A DNA stretch of 64,000 nucleotides from Prosthecobacter dejongeii. GTDB lineage: Bacteria; Verrucomicrobiota; Verrucomicrobiia; Verrucomicrobiales; Verrucomicrobiaceae. Positions 44,416 to 53,539 of this stretch are shown here, one piece after another. Where the stretch lies: positions 248,001-312,000 of the forward strand of contig NZ_JACHIF010000006.1 of assembly GCF_014203045.1 (NCBI RefSeq), given 5' to 3'. Position 1 is the first letter of the stretch, and each line of letters starts with the position of its first letter. The notes below the pieces were generated by a model. It was not told the DNA's origin. It made no database searches and saw nothing but the letters and a program-made list of their open reading frames with translations. Made by a program: the position numbers and the translations under genes.

Positions 44416-44898
44416 TCAGGCATGACTGGGCAGCTTCGCCTGGAGAAGATCAATTTCAGATTTGAGACGTGCGGCGTCTTCATAACGCTCATCACGCACG
44501 GCGCTGGCCAGTTCCTCACGCAAATGACCAAGGTTACCCACTAAGGCATTTTGGGTCACGATCTGGTGTGGCACTTTGCCGACATGGCGGGTGCCTTTGT
44601 GCATGGACTTCAGCAGACCATCCAGGCCTTCACGGAAGGTGCCGTAGCATTCAGGGCAGCCCATGCGGCCGATTTTCTTCAACTGCGCCGCCGTGAATCC
44701 GCAGGCAGGGCAGGTCGTTTCTGCGCTGATGGCGGGCGGGGGTTGGCTGAGGAAGGCCTCCGCTAGGCCAAAGCCCGTTTCGTCCGTGACGCCCTTGGCC
44801 TTGGAGCAGGCATCGCAGAGATTCACCGTGGTCATTTGCCCATTGATGATCTGGGTCAGAAACACGGTGGCTTCACTGTCGCAAACGTCACATTTCAT
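44416..44898 (-). CDS. mcsA: McsA-like zinc-finger protein with UVR motif
   Basis: Activator/adaptor of the arginine kinase. Two Cys4 zinc sites are visible: CDVCDSEA with CDACSKAK at residues 3-35, and CPACGFTA with CPECYGTF at about 64-90. The C-terminal UVR motif (REELASAVRDERYEDAARLK, about 128-147) matches those of McsA and UvrB/UvrC. At 160 residues it is close to Bacillus McsA. It is the first gene of the mcsA-mcsB-clpC operon, 66 bases before mcsB. In Bacillus McsA stimulates McsB and helps deliver substrates to ClpC; the same role is inferred here from gene order and domains. Confidence 0.9.
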   Translation of the reverse strand: MKCDVCDSEATVFLTQIINGQMTTVNLCDACSKAKGVTDETGFGLAEAFLSQPPPAISAETTCPACGFTAAQLKKIGRMGCPECYGTFREGLDGLLKSMHKGTRHVGKVPHQIVTQNALVGNLGHLREELASAVRDERYEDAARLKSEIDLLQAKLPSHA

Positions 44899-44965
44899 AA
44901 GGGTAGGGATTCCTGGCTGGTCGGCCTTTGCATAATGATACGCATGTCACGTGCCAGAGGTACAG

Positions 44966-45619
44966 CTAGGGCATGGAGATTCTCACGTCAACAGGGGGGT
45001 GTCCTGCCGTCAGGCCGTGCTGGGCCGCCCACGCATTTAACTCTGCCTCCAGGTTTGCGTGAGATGCATGATGGTAGAGGTGGGTTTGGAAACCGAGCCG
45101 CTGGGCGGTGGCAATGTTAGTTTCCAGATCGTCAATGTAAAAGGTCTGGGCGGGGTCGAGCGCCAGTTCCCGGATGGTCACTTGGAAGATCTCTTCGGCG
45201 GGTTTGCTGCACTTGGCAGAGTAGGAATAAACGCCGCCGCTGAAGGGACGAAAGATGTCATAGGTGCGCAGGAGGTAGTCCTTGTGCAGACCGCTGGTGT
45301 TGGAAAGGAGCTTCATGGGTACCTTTCCCACCAGGGGGGCGAGGGTGCATTTCATGGCCTCGTTCTCGGTGAAAATATCGCACCAGATGGCCGCGAAATC
45401 CGCCGGAGTGCCTTCAAATTGCAGGGCCTGGATAGCAGCGCGGACGAACGTGTCATCGTCCATATCCCCATTTTCAAAGGGGCCTTTGATGTCGTCCAGT
45501 CGCTCTGAAAGGGCCTCGGGTGGGAAGGGGCAGCGCTCTGACACGCGGTGGGCGGCGACACTGAAGTCAAAAAAGGTGAGGACATTGCCAATATCAGAAA
45601 GGAGGACGGGGCCGGGCAT
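44966..45619 (-). CDS. HAD-superfamily phosphatase (YihX/HAD-IA type)
   Basis: Small-molecule phosphatase. Motif I is LLSDIGNVLTFFD (nucleophile Asp9; the usual second Asp is replaced by Gly-Asn, as in the YihX branch, DLGNV). Motif II Ser/Thr lies in MKLLSNTSGLHKDYL, the Lys in SAKCSKPAEEIF, and motif IV in FYIDDLETNIATAQRLGFQT. The helical cap is the C1 type. YihX acts on alpha-D-glucose 1-phosphate; that substrate is only a suggestion. 217 residues, normal length. It lies between the mcsA operon and the divergent oxidoreductase-lpxB pair and appears monocistronic. Confidence 0.88.
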   Translation of the reverse strand: MPGPVLLSDIGNVLTFFDFSVAAHRVSERCPFPPEALSERLDDIKGPFENGDMDDDTFVRAAIQALQFEGTPADFAAIWCDIFTENEAMKCTLAPLVGKVPMKLLSNTSGLHKDYLLRTYDIFRPFSGGVYSYSAKCSKPAEEIFQVTIRELALDPAQTFYIDDLETNIATAQRLGFQTHLYHHASHANLEAELNAWAAQHGLTAGHPPVDVRISMP

Positions 45620-45762
45620 GGCGGCTTTATGGCGAGGAACCGTAGATGATGCAAGGGCGGGGAAGGCGAATCGGCGCGAGGGATATTTCGCGCGTTCAAG
45701 GTCAGTGAGAGGCTTCCTTTCCTCTTGCCTCCCGGCTTCGTCCTCATTAACGCTGAGGCTTC

Positions 45763-46722
45763 ATGGAATCAGCAGCCCAACCTTTCCGCATCGGTGTCGC
45801 CGGTGTAGGTGCCATCGGTAAAAATCACGCCCGCATCATGGCGGAAATCGCCGCCCGCAGCGAAGGGGGCGTCGTCTTTGCCGCCGTTTATGATGCCGAC
45901 CCAGCACGTGCGGCCGACTTTGCAGCGCAATACAATACCCAAGCCGCCAGTGACCTGGGGGACTTTGCCAGCCGTGTGGATGCCGCTACGGTGGCTGTGC
46001 CGACAATCTACCACCGCCGCGTGGCTGAGCCTCTGATGGAAAAGGGAGTGCATGTGATGGTGGAAAAACCCATCAGCGAATCCTATGCAGAGGCCCAGGC
46101 CATGATCGAACTGGCCCAGGCGAAAAATGTAATCCTCCAGGTAGGCCACATTGAGCGGTTCAACCCTGTGCTGCGCCAGCTTGAGGAGCGCATGGACCAG
46201 CCGCGCTTCATTGAGGTGCATCGCCTTTCGCCGTTTCCGAATCGCAGCATGGACATTGGCGTGGTGCTGGACGTGATGATTCACGACATCGAGATCGTCC
46301 TCCATTTGGTAAAGTCGCCGCTCATCCAGATTGATGCCGTGGGTATCCCCGTGCTGACCAAGCGGGAAGACATCGCCAATGCACGCCTGAAGTTTGCCAA
46401 CGGCTGCATTGCCAACATCACGGCCAGCCGGATCAGCCCGGAGAAGATGCGGAAAATCCGCGTCTTCCAGCAGGACAGCTACCTCTCGCTCGACTACCAG
46501 GAACAAAGCGGCTGGATCTATCGCAAAGATGGCATGCAGATCGTCCGCGAAGCCGTGGAAGTGGAGAAGGACGAACCTTTGAAGCTGGAGATCGCCGCTT
46601 TTGTCGAGTGTTCTCGTCATGGCAAACGTCCGGTGGTGACGGGCCAGGAAGGGGCTGAGGCCGTGCGCATCGCCCTGGAGATCACGGACCAGATTGAAAA
46701 AAACGCAGCTTTGGCGGGATGA
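45763..46722 (+). CDS. Gfo/Idh/MocA-family NAD(P)-dependent oxidoreductase, possible GnnA
   Basis: Rossmann fold at the N-terminus (RIGVAGVGAIGKNHARIM), the catalytic-site EKPISESYAEA with conserved Lys at about residue 100, and HIERFNPVLRQLEERM near 128. A C-terminal alpha/beta sugar-binding domain follows (DVMIHDIEIVLHL, with the catalytic His). It directly precedes lpxB (73 bases). In several Gram-negative groups a protein of this family, GnnA, oxidises the 3-position of UDP-GlcNAc for lipid A carrying 3-amino sugars and lies beside lpxA/lpxB. No GnnB aminotransferase is visible here. A lipid A or other nucleotide-sugar role is therefore an inference from position. Confidence 0.85.
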   Translation: MESAAQPFRIGVAGVGAIGKNHARIMAEIAARSEGGVVFAAVYDADPARAADFAAQYNTQAASDLGDFASRVDAATVAVPTIYHRRVAEPLMEKGVHVMVEKPISESYAEAQAMIELAQAKNVILQVGHIERFNPVLRQLEERMDQPRFIEVHRLSPFPNRSMDIGVVLDVMIHDIEIVLHLVKSPLIQIDAVGIPVLTKREDIANARLKFANGCIANITASRISPEKMRKIRVFQQDSYLSLDYQEQSGWIYRKDGMQIVREAVEVEKDEPLKLEIAAFVECSRHGKRPVVTGQEGAEAVRIALEITDQIEKNAALAG

Positions 46723-46795
46723 GTGATGAACCGAAGGCTGTGGTGAAATAACTCCGCCGCAAACCATCCCAACAACGGCTTAGACACACCAACCC

Positions 46796-47917
46796 ATGCC
46801 TCATCTCTACATCATTGCCGGTGAAGTCAGCGGGGACACGCATGGAGCGGGTTTGATCAAGGAGCTCCTGGCCCTAGACCCCGCGCTGAAGATCAGCGGT
46901 CTCGGCGGTCCCCGAATGGTGGAGGCGGCTGGGAAAGGGATTGATGACTGGGTAGAAACCGCTGGTGTGGTGGGCCTGTGGGAAGTGCTGAAGATGTACG
47001 GCTACTTCAAGAAACGCTTCAATGAGGTCGTGACGGCGGTGATGCAGGAACGGCCCGCTGCAGTGGTGCTGGTGGATTACCCGGGCTTTAACCTGCGTGT
47101 GGCCAAGGAACTGCGAGTGCGAGGCTACACGGGCAAGATCATCTACTACATCAGCCCTCAGGTCTGGGCCTGGAAAAAGGGACGTGTAAAGACGATGGCG
47201 AAGGTGCTGGACCTGATGATCTGCATCTTCCCCTTCGAGAAGGAGTTTTATAAAAAGAGCGGCCTGCCTACGGAATTCAGCGGGCATCCGATGGTGGACC
47301 GGGTGGAAACCCTGCGCCGCAACTGGGAGCGCGAGCCCGGCCTAGTGGGCTGGTTCCCAGGCAGTCGGAAGAATGAGGTGAAGCGCCTCTTTCCCATCAT
47401 GTTGCAGGCCTCCCAAGCCATCCGCATGGTGCAGCCTAACGTCCGTTTTGCCGTATCTGCTGCCAATGAAAATCTGGCGGGTCTGATGCGCGATATGGCC
47501 GATGCGGCGGCTTTTCCTGAAGCGAAGCGCTGGATCGAAGTGGGCACCGTTTATGACCTGATGCAGCGTGCCCAGGTGGGCGCTGTGGCCAGTGGCACGG
47601 CGACGCTAGAAGCAGCCTGTTTTGGGCTGCCCTACACTTTGGTCTATCAGGTGAATGGCCTTACGTATGCAGTGGCTAAGACGGTGGTGCGCATCAAAAA
47701 CATCGGCATCGTCAACGTGCTGGCCCAGCGGGATGTGGTGAAGGAACTCGTCCAGGGCGGGCTCACCTCCGATACACTGGCGGCTGAAATGGTGGAACTG
47801 CTGACGAATGAGGTCACCCGGCGGAATCTCCAGGAAGATCTGGCCGAAGTGGTGGCGACTCTAGGACAAGGGGGAGCTTATCGCCGTGCTGCGGAGACAG
47901 TGATGGCAGCTCTGTAA
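46796..47917 (+). CDS. lpxB: Lipid-A-disaccharide synthase LpxB
   Basis: Joins UDP-2,3-diacylglucosamine and 2,3-diacylglucosamine 1-phosphate to form the lipid A disaccharide at the inner membrane. Family landmarks: LYIIAGEVSGDTHGAGLIKE at the N-terminus, GLGGPRMVEAAGKG, VVLVDYPGFNLRVAKELR, YYISPQVWAWKKGRVKTM, GWFPGSRKNEVKRLFPIM, and the nucleotide-binding AVASGTATLEAACFGLPYTL. Length 373 is normal for this glycosyltransferase family (GT19). It confirms an LPS-type outer membrane. It follows the oxidoreductase by 73 bases and ends in a bidirectional hairpin. Confidence 0.97.
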   Translation: MPHLYIIAGEVSGDTHGAGLIKELLALDPALKISGLGGPRMVEAAGKGIDDWVETAGVVGLWEVLKMYGYFKKRFNEVVTAVMQERPAAVVLVDYPGFNLRVAKELRVRGYTGKIIYYISPQVWAWKKGRVKTMAKVLDLMICIFPFEKEFYKKSGLPTEFSGHPMVDRVETLRRNWEREPGLVGWFPGSRKNEVKRLFPIMLQASQAIRMVQPNVRFAVSAANENLAGLMRDMADAAAFPEAKRWIEVGTVYDLMQRAQVGAVASGTATLEAACFGLPYTLVYQVNGLTYAVAKTVVRIKNIGIVNVLAQRDVVKELVQGGLTSDTLAAEMVELLTNEVTRRNLQEDLAEVVATLGQGGAYRRAAETVMAAL

Positions 47918-47923
47918 TGAACA

Positions 47924-47962
47924 CCAAAATCCTGTGTCCTTTAAGAGGACACAGAATTTTGG
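47924..47962. terminator. Bidirectional terminator hairpin between lpxB and pirin
   Basis: Arms at 47924-47940 and 47946-47962 are 17 bases long with one mismatch around the loop TTAAG. The outer part is A-rich on the left and T-rich on the right (CCAAAAT, then ATTTTGG), so it can serve both converging genes. Confidence 0.7.
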
Positions 47963-47974
47963 ATGACGCGGCAA

Positions 47975-48679
47975 TCAGCCCAGGTCAAAGAGCAGGGCCT
48001 CAGTTTCAGCACCCGCGGAAGTGATCGTCAGTGTGCCTGCATCCTCCGTGCTCAAGGCATCCCCAGGTTTCAGGGCTTGTCCATTGATGGTGGCTTCACC
48101 TTTGATGAGCTGGAACCAGACGCCGCGCCCGGCCTTCACCTCATGGGCCACGCTGTCGCTGGCACCCAGGCGCACTCGATAGACATCGGCGTCCTGATGG
48201 ATGGTGGCAGAGTCTTCGCGGCCATCATGGGATATGACGAGGACCTTGGGTTCCTTCTCCTTCGCGGGATCGGGATGCCACTCGGTGTAGCTGGGCACCA
48301 AGGCGCGGGCCTCAGGCTGAATCCAGATTTGCAGAAAGTGAGCCGTCTCGGACTGGGAGGGGTTGAACTCACTGTGCAGCACACCTTTGCCAGCACTCAT
48401 GAGTTGCACTTGGCCTGGCTTCAGTTCGCGTCCATTCCCCAGGCTGTCTTTGTGTGCCAGGGTGCCTTCCAGCACGTAGCTGAAGATTTCCATGTCCCGG
48501 TGAGGATGGGTGGGAAATCCGCCGCCTGGGGCGACCCGATCCTGATTGATCACCCGCAGGCTGCGAAAGCCCATGTGGGCGGGATCATAGTAGTCCGCGA
48601 AGCTGAAGGTGTGCTGGCTATTCAGCCAACCGTGATCGGCGTGGCCGCGTTCATGGGATTTACGAAGTGTGGTTTTCAT
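47975..48679 (-). CDS. Pirin-family cupin protein
   Basis: Double-barrel cupin with one metal site. The metal ligands are visible in FPTHPHRDMEIFSYVLEG (two His) and in AGKGVLHSEFNPSQ (His and Glu). Other landmarks are HGWLNSQHTFSFADYY near residue 14 and FLQIWIQPEARAL. The C-terminal barrel is less conserved. I start at ATG 48679 (MKTTLRKS), giving 234 residues, the normal pirin length; the longer open frame upstream lies antisense to the LysR gene and is not coding. Bacterial pirins include quercetinases and redox-responsive partners of enzymes. It is divergently transcribed from the LysR gene. Confidence 0.93.
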   Translation of the reverse strand: MKTTLRKSHERGHADHGWLNSQHTFSFADYYDPAHMGFRSLRVINQDRVAPGGGFPTHPHRDMEIFSYVLEGTLAHKDSLGNGRELKPGQVQLMSAGKGVLHSEFNPSQSETAHFLQIWIQPEARALVPSYTEWHPDPAKEKEPKVLVISHDGREDSATIHQDADVYRVRLGASDSVAHEVKAGRGVWFQLIKGEATINGQALKPGDALSTEDAGTLTITSAGAETEALLFDLG

Positions 48680-48766
48680 GGCGACAAGATACTGCGATAG
48701 AACGTCTTCATTCGCTAATGCGGCTCTGTTTGCCTGAGACTGCGGATGGCGTATGCTACAGCCAAC

Positions 48767-49666
48767 ATGGAACTCCGTCCCCTGCGCTCCTTCATTGCCG
48801 CTGCTGAAGATGGCAACATCAGCCGCGCGGCCGCCCGCCTGCACCTCACGCAGCCAGCGCTCAGCCGCCAGATCAAGGGCCTGGAGGATGAACTTGGGGT
48901 AATCTTGCTGGAGCGTGGAGCGCATTCCTTCTCCCTCACACCAGCGGGTGAACTGTTGCTGCGGGATGGGCGCAATCTGCTGGAGCGGGCCGATGCCCTG
49001 GAGCAGCGCGTGCGGGCCACGGCCAAGGCGCAGACCATCCGTGTGGGCTACTCGCCCTCGCTCAGTGCAGGCATTCTTTCTCCGGCCATTGAGGCCTTCA
49101 CGCAAGTGCACCCGAGAGCGCGGGTGGACCTGGCAGACCTCACTAACAACGAAATGGTGGATGGTCTGCAAAAGGGTACGCTCGACATCATCGTCACGGT
49201 GCCGACGATCAAGGACATCCCTGACATCACCTGGACGACGGTTCAAAAACAGGCCTGGCGGGTGGCCATCCCGCGTCAGCATCCCTTGTTAGAAAAAAAG
49301 ACTCTCGTACCCAAGGATCTGCATGAGCAGCGGTTGGTCGTGTATAGTCAGAAAGAGTACCCGGACTACTGGGCTTTCATCGGCGCGTGGTTCAAGCAGC
49401 AAGGGATCAATGCCCGCATCGCCAGTGAGTGCGATGGCGTCACCAGCCTCATTTCAGCGGTGGATGCGGGCTTGGGCATCGCTCTCGTGGTGGAGCGGAT
49501 TGCGTGCCTCATCCCAGAGCGTGTGGTTCTGAAAACACTGAATCCTCAGCCCGAGCCGCTACAGATCTCGGTGGGCATGCTGGACCGTCATAAGAATGAC
49601 AAAATGCTGGCCGTGTTTGTCGAAGAATTGAAGCGGGCGGGAGAAGTGGATCATGCTTCCCGTTAG
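48767..49666 (+). CDS. LysR-family transcriptional regulator
   Basis: N-terminal winged helix-turn-helix (about residues 1-60): LRSFIAAAEDGNISRAAARL, then HLTQPALSRQIKGLEDELGV. The effector domain follows (about 90-299), with IRVGYSPSLSAGILSPAIEA, HPRARVDLADLTNNEMVDGL and PRQHPLLEKKTLVPKDL. The cofactor is unknown. I start at ATG 48767, which puts the family-typical MELRPLRSF at the N-terminus; 48746 is an in-frame alternative. It is divergent from pirin across 87 bases, the classic layout in which a LysR protein controls itself and the divergent gene, so pirin is the likely target. Confidence 0.92.
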   Translation: MELRPLRSFIAAAEDGNISRAAARLHLTQPALSRQIKGLEDELGVILLERGAHSFSLTPAGELLLRDGRNLLERADALEQRVRATAKAQTIRVGYSPSLSAGILSPAIEAFTQVHPRARVDLADLTNNEMVDGLQKGTLDIIVTVPTIKDIPDITWTTVQKQAWRVAIPRQHPLLEKKTLVPKDLHEQRLVVYSQKEYPDYWAFIGAWFKQQGINARIASECDGVTSLISAVDAGLGIALVVERIACLIPERVVLKTLNPQPEPLQISVGMLDRHKNDKMLAVFVEELKRAGEVDHASR

Positions 49667-49674
49667 GTTGGGAT

Positions 49675-52600
49675 TCAGCCCAAAAGAGCTTCTAGGCGTT
49701 TGACGCTGACAGGTTGGGCCGTGCCCAGTTCTTGGGCAAAGATAGACACACGATACTCTTCAAACAGCCAGCGAAAGGCCTCTCGATTGGTATCGCTGAC
49801 CTCTTGCGGCCAGGAATTGAAGTCTGCCACGGCTGCTGCCTTGTCGATGTCTTTGGCGGGATTGTTCGCCGCGCGTTCTGCGCGCAAAAGGATGGCCTTC
49901 AGATAACGGGGGAGATGTTGAAGCTGTGCGTGGGGTGTGACGGATAAAACGTTAGGCGGCAGCAGGCGGGCAAGGTCCTGCTCAAGCCCGGCGTAGCGTT
50001 TGGGATAGGCCAAGATCTTCTGTTTCAGGTCTTCGCATTGCTTCAGGAGATCGCGGACTCGATGCGTCAGCGCAGGAAGATCTCGACGAGTGCGTTCGCA
50101 CATTTCGAGAAAGCGCTTTTGAGTCAGCGGCAGAAGTGGCTCCAGTCGCAGCGCATGAGCCAGGATGTGATCACAAGCGGCAGCGGCTTTGTTCTCCGCA
50201 GGTGCTGCCTGAGAAGGGGCGGAACCCAGAGCTGCGAGGCCGCTTTGGAAATTGAGCGTTTTCTGCGGTGCTGCTTTGACCTCCAGTACGCGCAGTTCTT
50301 TGTGCAGCCAGGCGATGTCTTTGCTCAGAAGATTTTCTGCCAGCTTGCGTATGGCTGCTGGCGTGTGTTTGCGGGCCTCTTCAGGTGTTTTGAAAAGGCG
50401 CAGGTCCACCTCATCATCGCGCAGCATCAGGCCTGGATGGCCTAACACTGGAACTCCATGGATCGTTTCTACGAGTACGGTTTCCGGTACGTCGCCAAAA
50501 GACCAAGCCGACAAGGCGTAATCTTCAAAACGTTTGGCCGTCAGATCCCAGGCATCGGACTTGCGTTCCTGCTTGCGCATGGTTTCGCGGATGCTGTCCA
50601 CATCGCGGCTGGCCATGACGGTTTTATTGCCCTGGCCCATCACCTCGACGCGAGGCTGTAGATAGGCCGGGAGGGTCTGTGAATTCCAGTCGGTGGCCTT
50701 GACATCCAGGCGGTAACGCTGGCGGAGGAAGGTGGCCAGGGCCTCATGGAAATCTAAGCGACCCGGGTCAAAGTCTTTGGCGATCTCGCGCGCTTTCGCC
50801 TCCAGGGGCATGAGGTCACGCCGCACCGTTTTGGGCAGCGCTCGCAGCAGCGTGGTGATCTGCTCTTCCCGTAGCCCCGGGACCATCCACAGCACCTGAC
50901 CGCTGGTGAGATGTTCCGCCATGGGCAGGGGCACCTGCACCGTCACGCCATCATCTTCCTGGCCGGGTTTGTAGGCGTAGCTGATCGGCAGCACGCTGTT
51001 CCCCATGGAAGCGGCATCAGGGAACATCTCCAAATCACAGGAGAGATCATCCCCACCGGTCAGATCCTCTTCCCGAGCACAGAGGAAACCCGGCTCTTCG
51101 CGGATGCGTGCATTCACCAGTTTGTTCAGGTCATGCACGGAGGAGATGGCCGCCAATCGTGCGCGATAAAACTCAAAGAGATGTTCTTCGATGGCATACA
51201 CCCGGCTGCTGCGCACACGGGTGAGGGTGGCCTCGAGGCGGTCGCGCAACTTTTGGTTATGCTGGAAGAAACGATGCGGCAGGTTGGTGGTGCCTTCCAG
51301 CAGCGCTCCACGAATGAAAAGCTGCGTGGCCGCCACGGGATCAATCTTGCCGAAATCAATTGGCTGCCTTTTCACCTCTAGGCCATGGAGAAGCAGGCGC
51401 TCGGTCACGAGAACACGCCCTGCCTTGGCGCTCCAGTGCGGTTCGCTGTAGCGCCGTTCCAGCAGGTGTCCGCCTAGCTCGGCGGCCCACTGGGGATCAA
51501 TGCGGGCGATGGATCGCGCAAAAAGCTGCGAGGTCTGCACGATCTCTCCCGCGACAATCCACAGGGGTTGACGCGTTTTTTCTTGGCCTGCCTTGCCCTG
51601 TTTTTCCCGGCGCTCATAGAGGTTAGAGCCAGGGAAAACCATGACCTCACGATTGCCTGCAGCTTTGTATTGGTTACGCTCTAGGCGAGTGGCGATGTGG
51701 CCCAGGTGCCCGGCCAAAATGCAGCGGTGGATGGCGTGATCTCGAAGGGTGCCGCTGTCCTGCTTCGCTGCTTGGCCTTCAGCCTTATCCCAGGGGGAAG
51801 CGCCGCTCGTTTGGGCTTTTGTCGAATCTGCGGCAGCAGGCAGCGTGGCCTTTTTGCGATCCTCGCGAAAGGTGTCCCGCAACTGCTGCCAGACATCCCG
51901 CCACTCGGTCATGCGGGTGAAGCTGAGGAAGTAGGATTTGCAGTATTTGCGCAGGGCATTTTTGCCAGAGTTATCTGGATCTGGGGCATGGCTCCAGATC
52001 TTCAGCAGGCTAAGGAAGTCCGATTCTGGAGAGGTGAAAGTCTTGTGCGCAGCCTGGGCTTGCTCGCGTTTATCTTCGGGGCGCTCGCGCGGATCGGGAA
52101 TGCTCAGGCCGGCGGCGATGATGAGCATGTCCTCCAGACAATCTTCTTCACGAGCCTGCAGCAGCATTCGGCCCAGGGTGGGGTCGAGGGGAAGATTGGC
52201 CAATTCCCGCCCAGTGGCCGTCATCTCATGGGTTTCACCCAGAGCGCCCAATTCATGCAGCAGGTCATACCCGGCACGGATGGCAGCGCTGACGGGTGGA
52301 TTGATGAAAGGGAAAGTTTCGATCTCGCCTAACCGAAAGGCCTTCATCCGAAGGATGACTTCGGCGAGATTCGAGCGTTGGATTTCCGGCTGGGTGAAAC
52401 GGGAGCGTTTGTTAAAATCCTCCTCTTCATAGAGGCGGATGCACACGCCATCCTGCACACGCCCTGCGCGGCCTGCGCGCTGATTGGCGCTGCTCTGGCT
52501 GATGGCTTCCACCGGCAGCCGCTTGGTGCGAGTGCGCGGATTGTACCGGCTCATGCGGGCCAGCCCTGTATCCACCACGTAGCGGATGCGGGGCAGCGTG

Positions 52601-53454
52601 ATGGAGGTCTCCGCCACGTTCGTGGCGATGATGACACGACGCTTCGACCCAGGAGAAAAAACACGCTGCTGCTCATGCGAGGCCATTCGGCCGAAAAGAG
52701 CTAGGACTTCGATGCCTTTGCCCAATCGGCCATCCAGTGCATCGCGCGTCTCGCGGATGTCTCGTTCGGTGGGCATGAAAACGAGAACATCGCCAGAATC
52801 TGTTTCGATAAGCACTTCTTCAACCGCCGCAATGGCTGCATCGAGATGGTTGGGATCATCATCGTTGTCCCCCACCGGCTTGTAGCGGATGTCCACCGGA
52901 TAAAGACGGCCCGAGACTTCAATGATGGGCGCACTACCAAAGTGGGCGCTGAAGGCCTCCGTATCAATCGTGGCGGAGGTGACCACCAGCTTCAGGTCCG
53001 GCCTCTTTTCCAAGAGCGATTTCAGATAGCCTAACAAAAAGTCAATGTTCAGAGAGCGCTCGTGCGCCTCGTCCAGAATGAGGATGGAGTAGGCACGCAG
53101 CAGGGGGTCACTTTGGATCTCGGCCAGCAGAATCCCGTCCGTCATGAACTTGATGCGTGTGTCCCGCGTGGTGTCATCGCTGAAGCGCATCTTGCAGCCC
53201 ACCTCGCGGCCCCAGTGAACATCGAGCTCCTCAGCGACACGTTTGGAGACGCTCATGGCGGCCACACGTCGCGGCTGCGTACAGCCGATCACACCACGGG
53301 CTTCCCCCAGCACCTCCAGGCACATTTTGGGCAACTGCGTGGTTTTACCAGATCCGGTTTCCCCGGCCAGGATGACGACTTGGCTGGAGCGGATGGCCGC
53401 GAGGATGTCCTCACGACGGGCGGTGATGGGAAGGTCGGCAGGGTAACGAATCAA
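49675..53454 (-). CDS. hrpA: ATP-dependent RNA helicase HrpA
   Basis: DEAH-box helicase. The ATPase core has Walker A GETGSGKTTQLP near residue 31, DEAHERSLNIDFLLG near 127, motif III VTSATIDTEAFS, and motif VI SQSSANQRAGRAGRVQDGVC. A winged-helix/ratchet region follows, then the long HrpA-specific C-terminal part (DUF3418), ending in FRWLFEEYRVSIFAQELGTA. Length 1,259 is close to E. coli HrpA (about 1,300). In E. coli, HrpA resolves stalled ribosomes on mRNA. It converges on the LysR gene with nine bases between stops. With hrpB at 56271, both bacterial DEAH RNA helicases lie within 9 kb. Confidence 0.96.
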   Translation of the reverse strand: MIRYPADLPITARREDILAAIRSSQVVILAGETGSGKTTQLPKMCLEVLGEARGVIGCTQPRRVAAMSVSKRVAEELDVHWGREVGCKMRFSDDTTRDTRIKFMTDGILLAEIQSDPLLRAYSILILDEAHERSLNIDFLLGYLKSLLEKRPDLKLVVTSATIDTEAFSAHFGSAPIIEVSGRLYPVDIRYKPVGDNDDDPNHLDAAIAAVEEVLIETDSGDVLVFMPTERDIRETRDALDGRLGKGIEVLALFGRMASHEQQRVFSPGSKRRVIIATNVAETSITLPRIRYVVDTGLARMSRYNPRTRTKRLPVEAISQSSANQRAGRAGRVQDGVCIRLYEEEDFNKRSRFTQPEIQRSNLAEVILRMKAFRLGEIETFPFINPPVSAAIRAGYDLLHELGALGETHEMTATGRELANLPLDPTLGRMLLQAREEDCLEDMLIIAAGLSIPDPRERPEDKREQAQAAHKTFTSPESDFLSLLKIWSHAPDPDNSGKNALRKYCKSYFLSFTRMTEWRDVWQQLRDTFREDRKKATLPAAADSTKAQTSGASPWDKAEGQAAKQDSGTLRDHAIHRCILAGHLGHIATRLERNQYKAAGNREVMVFPGSNLYERREKQGKAGQEKTRQPLWIVAGEIVQTSQLFARSIARIDPQWAAELGGHLLERRYSEPHWSAKAGRVLVTERLLLHGLEVKRQPIDFGKIDPVAATQLFIRGALLEGTTNLPHRFFQHNQKLRDRLEATLTRVRSSRVYAIEEHLFEFYRARLAAISSVHDLNKLVNARIREEPGFLCAREEDLTGGDDLSCDLEMFPDAASMGNSVLPISYAYKPGQEDDGVTVQVPLPMAEHLTSGQVLWMVPGLREEQITTLLRALPKTVRRDLMPLEAKAREIAKDFDPGRLDFHEALATFLRQRYRLDVKATDWNSQTLPAYLQPRVEVMGQGNKTVMASRDVDSIRETMRKQERKSDAWDLTAKRFEDYALSAWSFGDVPETVLVETIHGVPVLGHPGLMLRDDEVDLRLFKTPEEARKHTPAAIRKLAENLLSKDIAWLHKELRVLEVKAAPQKTLNFQSGLAALGSAPSQAAPAENKAAAACDHILAHALRLEPLLPLTQKRFLEMCERTRRDLPALTHRVRDLLKQCEDLKQKILAYPKRYAGLEQDLARLLPPNVLSVTPHAQLQHLPRYLKAILLRAERAANNPAKDIDKAAAVADFNSWPQEVSDTNREAFRWLFEEYRVSIFAQELGTAQPVSVKRLEALLG

Positions 53455-53539
53455 GACGGGGGCAGGCTGAATCTGGGGAGTTACAGCCTTTCACAGCCAC
53501 GCCCATATCGCAAACGATCCGTGACTGTGGCGGCAGGTC

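Noticed and set aside
48680..49282. 200-codon upstream extension of the pirin frame on the minus strand
   Set aside because: It lies antisense to the LysR gene, has no pirin-like sequence, and the conserved pirin N-terminus begins at ATG 48679.
49666..49690. Short inverted repeat TTGGG/CCCAA between the LysR and hrpA stops
   Set aside because: Only a 5-bp stem and no U-tract; too weak to call a terminator.
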